Shown here piece by piece: positions 52,028 through 61,609 of a DNA stretch of 61,609 bases (positions within the stretch are counted from its first letter, which is position 1; each line of letters opens with the position of its first letter). Origin of the DNA: Amycolatopsis palatopharyngis (GTDB lineage: Bacteria > Actinomycetota > Actinomycetes > Mycobacteriales > Pseudonocardiaceae); assembly GCF_003385185.1 (NCBI RefSeq), contig NZ_PQHZ01000039.1, forward strand, positions 1 to 61,609. Reading direction: 5' to 3'. The notes below the pieces were generated by a model. The model had not been told where the DNA came from and ran no database searches. It saw nothing but the letters and a program-made list of their open reading frames with translations. A program made the translations under genes and the position numbers.

Positions 52028-52429
52028 ATGGTTGAGCAGGAACCAGCACCGCAGGGGCCCGGAGAAGATCCGCTCCGGGCGTTCCGGCAGGCCGAGGATC
52101 TGGTTCGCAAGCGTCCGCTCGACGCGCTGAAGGCACTGGAACCCGTGCTGGATGCCGATCCGGACAAGCCGAGCGTGCAGCTGCTCGCGGGACGCGCCTA
52201 CTTCCACTCCGCCCAGCTGCGCCGCGCGGAGCGGGCACTGACGCGGGTCGTCGAACTCGACCCCGCCGATCACTATGCGCGGTTCGTACTCGGCAAGACC
52301 CTGCAACGCCTAGGCCGTCTCGTCGAGGCACTGGGCCAGATGCGGATGGCCTCGGCGATGCATCCCACCCCCGAGTACCAGGACGCCATCGGTGAAGTGA
52401 GCGCACGCCTCACTCTCGACAACCGCTGA
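52028..52429 (+). CDS. TPR-repeat protein
   Basis: 133 residues with about three tetratricopeptide-like helix pairs (AFRQAEDLVRKRPLDALKALEPVLDADP, AGRAYFHSAQLRRAERALTRVVELDP, LGKTLQRLGRLVEALGQMRMAS). Probably a small scaffold. ATG 52028 chosen; GTG 52001 is in the same frame and cannot be excluded. Confidence 0.8.
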   Translation: MVEQEPAPQGPGEDPLRAFRQAEDLVRKRPLDALKALEPVLDADPDKPSVQLLAGRAYFHSAQLRRAERALTRVVELDPADHYARFVLGKTLQRLGRLVEALGQMRMASAMHPTPEYQDAIGEVSARLTLDNR

Positions 52430-52438
52430 TCCCAAAAC

Positions 52439-52470
52439 TTGCCATATTGGCAAAGAACCTTGCCAATATG
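52439..52470. promoter_or_regulatory. Palindromic operator and promoter of the disulfide oxidoreductase gene
   Basis: TTGCCATATTGGCAA (52439-52453), a perfect 6-bp palindrome around TAT, is followed by a second half-type site TTGCCAATATG (52460-52470) overlapping a -10-like TATGCT (52467-52472). The regulator is not in this window; MarR or HxlR types are plausible. Confidence 0.55.
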
Positions 52471-52509
52471 CTCGGGTCGCGCGCACTCTCGTCGGTGGAG
52501 GTGGTCGAG

Positions 52510-53409
52510 ATGACCGAGACATACGACGTGGTGATCGTGGGCGGCGGCGCGGCGGGGCTCAGCGCCGCACTCGTACTGACCAGGGCGAGGCGAAAGGTAG
52601 TGGTCGTGGACGCGGGAAATCCGCGCAACGCCCCGGCCGCGCACCTGCACGGGTTCCTGTCCCGCGACGGGCTTGAGCCACGGGAACTGCTGCGCGCGGG
52701 CAGGGCGGAGATCGAGGGCTACGGCGGCGAGTTCGTCGAGGACGTCGTGACCCGGATCCGGCACGACCGGTCGGTGGAACTGGCGGGCGGTTCCGTGCTC
52801 GCGGCTCGCCGGGTGCTCGTGACGACCGGGCTCATCGACGAGTTGCCGGAGATCCCCGGCGTCCGCGAGTTGTGGGGCTCCGACGTTCTGCACTGCCCGT
52901 ACTGCCATGGCTGGGAGGTTCGCGACCAGCCGATCGGCGTGCTCGGCGGTTCCCCGCTGACGATGCATCAGGCGCAGCTCATCAGGCAGTGGAGCAAGGA
53001 CGTCACACTGTTTCCGCACTCGATGGACCTGACCGGAGACGACCTCGCGAATCTGCGATCACGCGGTGTCGAGGTGGTTCCCGGCAAGGTCGAGCGGCTG
53101 CTCACCGAGGGGCATCGCCTGCGTGGCGTTCGCATGACGGACGGGACAGAGGTTCCCAGGAGCGCCGTTTTCGTCGGTCCGAGGTTCGCCCCGAAGGACG
53201 CGTTGCTGGGCAGCCTCGGCTGTGCGCGGGACGAGAACGGCCAGGTGCGGGTGGACCGTTTCGGCCGCACCAGCGTGCCCTGGGTATGGGCCGCGGGCAA
53301 TGCCGTGGATCTGTCCGCACAACTGATCAGCGCGGCAGGGGACGGCTCGAGGGCGGCGATGTCGATCAACGCCGAACTGGTACACGAGGGGATCTACACC
53401 GCCGCGTGA
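52510..53409 (+). CDS. Thioredoxin reductase-like FAD disulfide oxidoreductase
   Basis: 299 residues: FAD motif VVIVGGGAAGLSAALVLTRA, redox CPYC in LHCPYCHGWEVRDQPIGVLGG and C-terminal FAD motif VWAAGNAVDLSAQLISAAGDG. The CPYCHG centre and lack of a thioredoxin gene point to the TrxR-like dithiol oxidase/reductase group (relatives include GliT and HlmI) rather than TrxB. The ATG at 52510 has GGAGG 8 nt upstream. Confidence 0.85.
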   Translation: MTETYDVVIVGGGAAGLSAALVLTRARRKVVVVDAGNPRNAPAAHLHGFLSRDGLEPRELLRAGRAEIEGYGGEFVEDVVTRIRHDRSVELAGGSVLAARRVLVTTGLIDELPEIPGVRELWGSDVLHCPYCHGWEVRDQPIGVLGGSPLTMHQAQLIRQWSKDVTLFPHSMDLTGDDLANLRSRGVEVVPGKVERLLTEGHRLRGVRMTDGTEVPRSAVFVGPRFAPKDALLGSLGCARDENGQVRVDRFGRTSVPWVWAAGNAVDLSAQLISAAGDGSRAAMSINAELVHEGIYTAA

Positions 53410-53415
53410 GCCGGC

Positions 53416-54255
53416 CTATCCAATGGTCGCTGCCGCGTACGCGGCAGCGCCGCTGAACACGTCCTGGCCGTACTCCAACGACTGGTTGTAGGCGAGCACC
53501 GCGTCCCACCAGCCCTGTGGAGTGCTCAGGTCGGCGCCTGCGGAGCAGAGATAGGTGGCGGCGGACAACGCGGCGTCGTCAATGTTCTGTGGATCCGGTT
53601 CGGCGCCGTCCCTGCCGGCCCTGGTGCCCCATTTCGCCCAGGTGGCAGGGAGGAACTGCATCGGCCCGACGGCTCTGTCCCACCGGGTGTCCCCGTCCAG
53701 CCTGCCGCCGTCGGAATCCGGGATGGCCCGCACTCCTGACGAGCCGTCGAGGGGGACGCCGATGATCGGCTTGGTGGTCATCCCGTCGGTGCCGACATCC
53801 GCACCGCCGATGTTGCCGTGCCGCGACTCCACCCTGCCGATTCCGGCGAGCGTGCCCCAGGAGAGCCTGCAGTCCGGTGCGGCCGAGCGCATCCACATCT
53901 CGGCCCTGCCGTAGGCGACGAGCACGCGGGCGGGAATCTCGGTAGCCGCCGAGACCTCCTCGGCCCAACTGTCGAGTTCGGCCTGGTCGGAGGCGTTGAG
54001 ACGGTCCTCCGGCGCGGCGCGGGCGCGCTGGGGAACCTCGGCACGTGGTTGCGGGCGTCGCTCCTGCACCACGATGTCGGCATCGCCACCGCCGTCGCCG
54101 TACGGGTGAATCCCGATGGTCAGGATGAGCACGAGGCTGGTCCCGACCAGTCCGAGCGCGAGCAGGATCCGGCCCAGGTATCGGCGTGGGGGTTGCTGCG
54201 CCTCGCCGGTCTCCCCAGCGTGAGCGGCGGAACCTGATGGAGTGGGATCTACCAC
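53416..54255 (-). CDS. Membrane-anchored lytic transglycosylase (LpqU-like)
   Basis: 279 residues: a short Pro/Glu tail, one span (about 27-48), then a transglycosylase domain with Glu in AGIGRVESRHG and RWDRAVGPMQFLPATW. Cleaves peptidoglycan glycan strands. Position beside mazG matches lpqU (Rv1022), but I see a signal anchor rather than a lipobox. GTG start. Confidence 0.85.
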   Translation of the reverse strand: MVDPTPSGSAAHAGETGEAQQPPRRYLGRILLALGLVGTSLVLILTIGIHPYGDGGGDADIVVQERRPQPRAEVPQRARAAPEDRLNASDQAELDSWAEEVSAATEIPARVLVAYGRAEMWMRSAAPDCRLSWGTLAGIGRVESRHGNIGGADVGTDGMTTKPIIGVPLDGSSGVRAIPDSDGGRLDGDTRWDRAVGPMQFLPATWAKWGTRAGRDGAEPDPQNIDDAALSAATYLCSAGADLSTPQGWWDAVLAYNQSLEYGQDVFSGAAAYAAATIG

Positions 54256-54264
54256 CCGTTCAGG

Positions 54265-55221
54265 TTACGTGGGCCAGTAGCGACGCCACCCGTCCGCGTC
54301 CAATGCGGCGGGTTCGACACCGTCGGCGCGGGCCGCACGCTCGGCGGCACGTACCCGCAGGGCGAACTCCTTGGCCACGGACCGCAGCCCGCCCTCGGGG
54401 TCGGCCCCCGCCCTGCGCGCGGCGGCGGCGAGACGGAAGATCCGGCTGGCCTCGTCGGTCGCGGCGGGCATCAGGTCGAACGGCACGCCCGCGCGTCCGG
54501 TGCGATGCCCCAGTTTGCCGGCGAGCGCGACCGCGGGCTGACCGAGCGCGACACCGTCCACAACGGACTCGCGGCGCTTCTCGGTCTGCTTGAGTTCCTC
54601 CCAGCGGACCTGCTGGTGCTCGGCCGTGTCCACCCGCTCGCCGTCGGCGAAGACGTGCGGGTGCCTGCCGACCAGCTTGGTGACCAGCTCGTCCGCGACC
54701 TCGTCGATACCGAAGGGGTCGGCCTCGTGCTCGGTAGCGACCCGTGCGTGGAAGAGCACCTGGAGCAGGACGTCGCCGAGTTCCTCGCGCAGGGCGCCCC
54801 GGTCGTCCTCCTCGATCGCGTCGAGCAACTCGTAGGTCTCCTCGACGAGGTACTGGCGTAACGAGTCGTGGGTCTGTACGGCGTCCCACGGGCACCCGCC
54901 TGGTGACCGGAGCCGATCCATCACCTCGGCTGCGCGCACGAGTGGCGGCACGGGCACTGTGAGCACGGCGGCTCCCGCCGCGATCAGCGCCGCCGCACCG
55001 GGCTCCTCGGCGTCGCCAGCGACGAGGACGACCCCGGGAAGGCGGACGAGTTCGGCCGGGCTCGGCGCCGGTTTGGCGTCCAGCTGGGTTCTCGTCGGCT
55101 CGGGCAGGTCCGCGGCGGCGAACACCACCTCGGCCGTCCGCAGCGCCGGCCACGCGGCTGCCGGGAGCACCCCCGGCAGCGTGGCCGAGACGAGCACCAC
55201 GGTGGGGGGTGACACGGTCAT
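54265..55221 (-). CDS. mazG: Nucleoside triphosphate pyrophosphohydrolase MazG
   Basis: 318 residues. The N-terminal ~95 are a weakly conserved domain; the MazG domain has GGCPWDAVQTHDSLRQYLVEETYELLDAIEEDD and REELGDVLLQVLFHA, with the EExxE and ExxD Mg-binding residues. Removes damaged or excess dNTPs. ATG 55221 overlaps the stop of the upstream lipoprotein (ATGA), and a -10-like TACCGT is 6 nt upstream, so a coupled and a leaderless mode are both possible. Confidence 0.92.
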   Translation of the reverse strand: MTVSPPTVVLVSATLPGVLPAAAWPALRTAEVVFAAADLPEPTRTQLDAKPAPSPAELVRLPGVVLVAGDAEEPGAAALIAAGAAVLTVPVPPLVRAAEVMDRLRSPGGCPWDAVQTHDSLRQYLVEETYELLDAIEEDDRGALREELGDVLLQVLFHARVATEHEADPFGIDEVADELVTKLVGRHPHVFADGERVDTAEHQQVRWEELKQTEKRRESVVDGVALGQPAVALAGKLGHRTGRAGVPFDLMPAATDEASRIFRLAAAARRAGADPEGGLRSVAKEFALRVRAAERAARADGVEPAALDADGWRRYWPT

Positions 55222-56174
55222 GGCTGCACGGTACGCGGCTGCAACTGGTAGCCGGTCACCTCGTCCTCGCTGGGTGCGATGGTCATCGCGGTCTCGTCCC
55301 ATACGCCGTAGCGCGGGTTGATCCGTACGCCGAGTTCACCGGCCAGCGGCTGCAACATCCGCAGGCCGACCCGGTACAGCATCTGCGGATCACTCTGCTG
55401 GGCGGCAGCCGAACCGGAGTCGGCCGCATCGGTCACCGTCCGCTCCTGCACGGAAGCGACCAGCCAGCCGGTCTGTTCACTGCTGGGCTGGATAACCAGA
55501 ACGGTGCCTTCTGCCGCACCGAACACCGCGCTGACGGCGAGCTCAGGGCTGGCCTGGAGCGCCTCCGCGAGGCTGAATCGCTCGTCCAGCACCTGGTGGC
55601 CGCCGGCCTGGATGACCGCCGCCGCGTTAGCGGGGTCGGCGGCGATCTTGTGGCCGAGATCGAGCGCCTGGTCCTCGGCGGTGGCGCCGGGACGCTCACT
55701 GCTGATCGTGGTGCCGACCAGACTGACCGAGAGGCGGTCGACGAACTTCTGGCCCAGCTGCTGCAACAGCAGTTGATCGCCGGCGACGTCGTCGAGGCGG
55801 TCCGGTTCGACCTGAACGGCTCGTGCGGCGGCTTCGCGCCCCCCGCTGGAGTTGATCAGTTCGGCGATCTGCTGGTCGTCGGCCCGCAACCCGTTGCGCT
55901 GCGCGGCGACGGTGAGCAACTGGTGGATGATCCGGCTCTGCACGATCCTGCGCGACTCGATGTCGAACTTGCGCTGCTGCTTGGCCTGCTGGGCTTCGGG
56001 CACGTTGTCCAGTAGCCACTGGATCTCATGCTGAACCTCGCCAAGGCCGATGGACTGATCACCGACGATCGCGGCGGATGTGGCCTGACTTGGTCCTGAC
56101 CCGCATCCGGCGAGCACAAGAGCGGTGGCAACAGCAGTAAGCAGCACCCGAGGGCGACCGATGATCCTCGTCAC
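55218..56174 (-). CDS. SurA_N-like lipoprotein
   Basis: 318 residues. Lipobox LVLAGCGS with Cys24, then a helical SurA N-terminal-like domain (VGDQSIGLGEVQHEIQWLLDNV, SRIIHQLLTVAAQRNGLRADDQQIAELI). No PPIase parvulin domain is evident. Probably an extracytoplasmic folding factor. GTG start. Co-translated with mazG; the 360-bp gap upstream to mfd has family B and C repeats. Confidence 0.8.
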   Translation of the reverse strand: MTRIIGRPRVLLTAVATALVLAGCGSGPSQATSAAIVGDQSIGLGEVQHEIQWLLDNVPEAQQAKQQRKFDIESRRIVQSRIIHQLLTVAAQRNGLRADDQQIAELINSSGGREAAARAVQVEPDRLDDVAGDQLLLQQLGQKFVDRLSVSLVGTTISSERPGATAEDQALDLGHKIAADPANAAAVIQAGGHQVLDERFSLAEALQASPELAVSAVFGAAEGTVLVIQPSSEQTGWLVASVQERTVTDAADSGSAAAQQSDPQMLYRVGLRMLQPLAGELGVRINPRYGVWDETAMTIAPSEDEVTGYQLQPRTVQP

Positions 56175-56241
56175 AGGCCTTACCCTCTCACAGCCCCGCA
56201 GGGCAATCGCAAGACCGGGTGGTCACCATTCGACCGAAGTC

Positions 56242-56294
56242 GCACTTTCCCGGGAAAGCGCGCGGTCTGGAGTCGCACTTTCCCGGGAAAGCGC
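56242..56294. repeat. Family B palindrome array, two copies
   Basis: GCACTTTCCCGGGAAAGCGC at 56242-56261 and 56275-56294, starts 33 bp apart, identical to copies at 45284 and 61498. Confidence 0.85.
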
Positions 56295-56381
56295 GGCGAA
56301 TCAGCCGATTCGTAGCCCCCATCAAGGTGGCGGTCACCCCCGCGAGGCGAACCCACCCCACGCCCCACTCACCAGCCTGGA

Positions 56382-56518
56382 GTGTCTGCAAGTACGCCCA
56401 AGCAAGATCATCACGGGCGCTAACTACAGCCAACTCGCCCTGCCTGCCGCAGAGACGGCATCGGGGTTGGTGGCACTTAGCGACGATGTTGATCTTGCTT
56501 GGTGGTACTTGCAGACGC
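56382..56518. repeat. Family C inverted-repeat element, copy 2 (137 bp)
   Basis: Same arms as copy 1 (left 56382-56409, right 56491-56518), same GCC versus TGG difference between left and right arms, same 24-nt spacing from the inner TTGG to GATC, but a 33-nt centre with a small hairpin (TGCCG-CGGCA). Arm interiors differ from copy 1. It sits in the 360-bp gap between the lipoprotein and mfd. Confidence 0.85.
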
Positions 56519-56534
56519 ACCCCCACTGGTGACG

Positions 56535-60125
<3,591 letters not shown>

Positions 60126-60148
60126 CGCCAAGGGTTCCCCTTACACAC

Positions 60149-60192
60149 GGACATACCCCTTCCCTGGACCAGAGGGGTAAGGGGCTATGTCC
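60149..60192. promoter_or_regulatory. Imperfect inverted repeat in mfd/dehydrogenase divergent region
   Basis: GGACATACCCCTT (60149-60161) and AAGGGGCTATGTCC (60179-60192) pair with one bulged base. May be an operator or a transcript-end structure; no clear -10/-35 pair is visible. Confidence 0.3.
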
Positions 60193-60260
60193 CCAGGGTA
60201 CGTGCGCACGCAATCGCGACGCTTGGCGGTCTCATACGGCGATCCGACGCGGAGACGGGG

Positions 60261-61475
60261 ATGCTGACTCGCATGCGTGCACGAAAAGCCGGAATCGCGA
60301 CGCTTCTCCCACTTGCCGCCCTCGGCGTCTCCTGCGGCAGTGCCGATCCGCAGGAGGTGCCTGGCCCCGCCCCCGTGACCAGCAGCGCGGCGGCGGGTGC
60401 GCTGAGTATCGAGGAGGTCGCCGGGGGTTTCGAGCACGGGTGGGACACCGGATTCCTGCCCAGTGGCGAGGTGCTCGTCCCGCAGCGGCCCGGCCGGATC
60501 GCGCTGGTCTCCGGGACCACGCCCGGCTCTACGGTCACCGAGGTCAAGGCCGACCTGAGCGACGTGTACGCACGGGGCGAGGGTGGCCTGATGGGCCTCG
60601 TCGTACACCCCGACTTCGCCGAGACGCGCCGGTTCACCACGTGCCAGACACATCAGGAGAACGGGCAGCCGGTGGACGTGCGGCTGGTGACCTGGACGCT
60701 GTCGCAGGACGGGAGCAGCGCGGATCGGATCACCGACCTGCTGACCGGCCTGCCCGTCAACTCCAGCGGGCGGCACTCTGGCTGCCGGCCGGCGATCGGT
60801 CCGGACGGGGAACTACTGGTCGGCACCGGCGACTCCGCGTCCGCAGCGGTGCCCCAGGACAGAGGGAGCCTCGGCGGCAAGGTGCTGCGAATCGATCTCG
60901 CGACGGGCGAACCGCTACCGGACAATCCGTTCGCCGATTCGCCCGACCCCGCACAGCAGCGCGTCTACAGTTTCGGGCACCGCAACATTCAGGGCGTGGC
61001 CGTTCGGCCTGTCAACGGCCAGATCTTCGCCGCCGAGCACGGCCCCTCCGTCGACGACGAGGTCAACTTGATCAAGGCCGGCGGCAACTACGGCTGGGAC
61101 CCTTCCCGTGGCGGCACGGAGGACTCCTACGACGAGAGCGTCCCGATGACCGACACCGAACGGTTTCCCGACGCGGTCAGTCCCGTGTGGACGTCCGGGG
61201 AAATCACCGAGGCGATCTGCGGCGCGGCGTTCGTCTCGGGCGAGCAGTGGGGCCCGCTGGATGGCGCGCTCGCGGTCGTGGCGCTGAAGGGCCAGAAGAT
61301 GCTGCTGTTCACGCTGGACGAATCCGGCACGGTGACCGAGGTGGCGCTGCCGCCGGAGTTCGATGACGCCTACGGCCGCTTGCGTTCGGTGCGCAGCGGG
61401 CCCGACGGCGCCCTCTACGTCACCACGTCCGACGGCGAGGACGACAAACTGCTGCGCGTGGCTCCCGCGTCCTGA
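60261..61475 (+). CDS. PQQ-dependent sugar dehydrogenase lipoprotein
   Basis: 404 residues. Lipobox (LAALGVSC, Cys25), a Ser/Ala linker, then a six-bladed beta-propeller of the soluble glucose/sorbosone dehydrogenase type (GEGGLMGLVVHPDF, SGRHSGCRPAIGPDGELLVGTGD, YSFGHRNIQGVAV, FAAEHGPSVDDEVNLIKAGGNYGW). Probable PQQ-binding residues are present, but whether PQQ is made here is unknown. ATG 60261 has GGAG upstream. Its stop codon is inside the 51-bp inverted repeat. Confidence 0.88.
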   Translation: MLTRMRARKAGIATLLPLAALGVSCGSADPQEVPGPAPVTSSAAAGALSIEEVAGGFEHGWDTGFLPSGEVLVPQRPGRIALVSGTTPGSTVTEVKADLSDVYARGEGGLMGLVVHPDFAETRRFTTCQTHQENGQPVDVRLVTWTLSQDGSSADRITDLLTGLPVNSSGRHSGCRPAIGPDGELLVGTGDSASAAVPQDRGSLGGKVLRIDLATGEPLPDNPFADSPDPAQQRVYSFGHRNIQGVAVRPVNGQIFAAEHGPSVDDEVNLIKAGGNYGWDPSRGGTEDSYDESVPMTDTERFPDAVSPVWTSGEITEAICGAAFVSGEQWGPLDGALAVVALKGQKMLLFTLDESGTVTEVALPPEFDDAYGRLRSVRSGPDGALYVTTSDGEDDKLLRVAPAS

Positions 61476-61609
61476 CCCCACCCCACCCCAAAGGCTCGCA
61501 CTTTCCCGGGAAAGCGCGAAGGGGCAAACCCCTGACCTGCGAAGTACCGTTCCCGATCTCGCGCTTTCCCGGGAAAGTGCGAGCCTTTGGGGTGGGGTGG
61601 GGTCAGGAC
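61469..61609. repeat. Perfect 51-bp inverted repeat with two family B palindromes, running off the window
   Basis: 61469-61519 is the exact reverse complement of 61559-61609, with a 39-nt centre. It includes the last codon and stop of the dehydrogenase, a CCCCA tandem stretch and a family B palindrome on each side (61498-61517, 61561-61580). The pairing is unbroken to the last base, so the true arm may be longer. Confidence 0.9.

Noticed and set aside
54265..55221. MazG as part of a toxin-antitoxin locus
   Set aside because: Full-length MazG with no mazEF nearby, in the conserved mfd-eno block; housekeeping role is far likelier.

Overview
The window is one stretch of a high-GC actinobacterial chromosome, most likely from the family Pseudonocardiaceae (Amycolatopsis/Saccharomonospora/Prauserella-like). 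The evidence is a mycothiol S-conjugate amidase gene, many GTG and TTG starts, NDH-2, DUF4307, DUF501 and FtsB-type genes, and two blocks whose order matches Mycobacterium tuberculosis. Block one (1-17660) corresponds to Rv1081c, mca, Rv1083, greA, metB, a proline-rich membrane protein, cbs and fadA3. Block two (45405-60125) corresponds to ppx, DUF501, FtsB-like, eno, lpqU, mazG and mfd. The genus is inference from gene order and style; no database was searched.

Layout. 1-2500: mycothiol/GreA core. 2720-6660: inserted metallo-beta-lactamase-fold protein, molybdopterin oxidoreductase and a helical companion protein. 6688-9819: Lrp-type regulator, divergent hppD (tyrosine catabolism) and threonine dehydratase. 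10230-17660: transsulfuration pair metB and cbs enclosing four small membrane proteins, then a thiolase. 17828-24000: BI-1 family protein, a thioester/SpaA-like surface protein with its own class F-type sortase, and a long two-domain fatty acyl reductase. 24058-30500: DivIVA-like protein, amidase, FAD oxidoreductase, small proteins, and a TetR gene with two perfect operators.

30672-38948 looks like an integrated genomic island. A 16-bp direct repeat, identical to the 3' end of a tRNA gene, lies at both ends. A serine-recombinase remnant and an IS3 fragment sit next to the tRNA. The cargo is an AraC regulator plus a six-gene catabolic set: nitrilase-family amidohydrolase, DUF2848, HpaB-like monooxygenase, cupin, flavin reductase and a BenE-like transporter. 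No classical ring-cleavage dioxygenase is present. The tRNA has a UAA (Leu) anticodon but a short variable arm.

39038-45122: NDH-2, a type 5 uracil-DNA glycosylase, S10 peptidase, LURP-one protein and a secreted subtilase. 45405-61475: the conserved ppx-to-mfd block with a small insertion (VOC protein, membrane protein, TPR protein, thioredoxin-reductase-like disulfide oxidoreductase), then a PQQ-type sugar dehydrogenase lipoprotein.

The intergenic regions carry three dispersed palindromic repeat families. Family A has 8-bp arms CCCCAATG/CATTGGGG and occurs as dimers. Family B has core CTTTCCCGGGAAAG, seven copies at three sites. Family C is a 126-137 bp inverted-repeat element whose four arms align base for base and read as the same short peptide motif. 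Family C and the tRNA-bounded catabolic island are the most novel-looking items.
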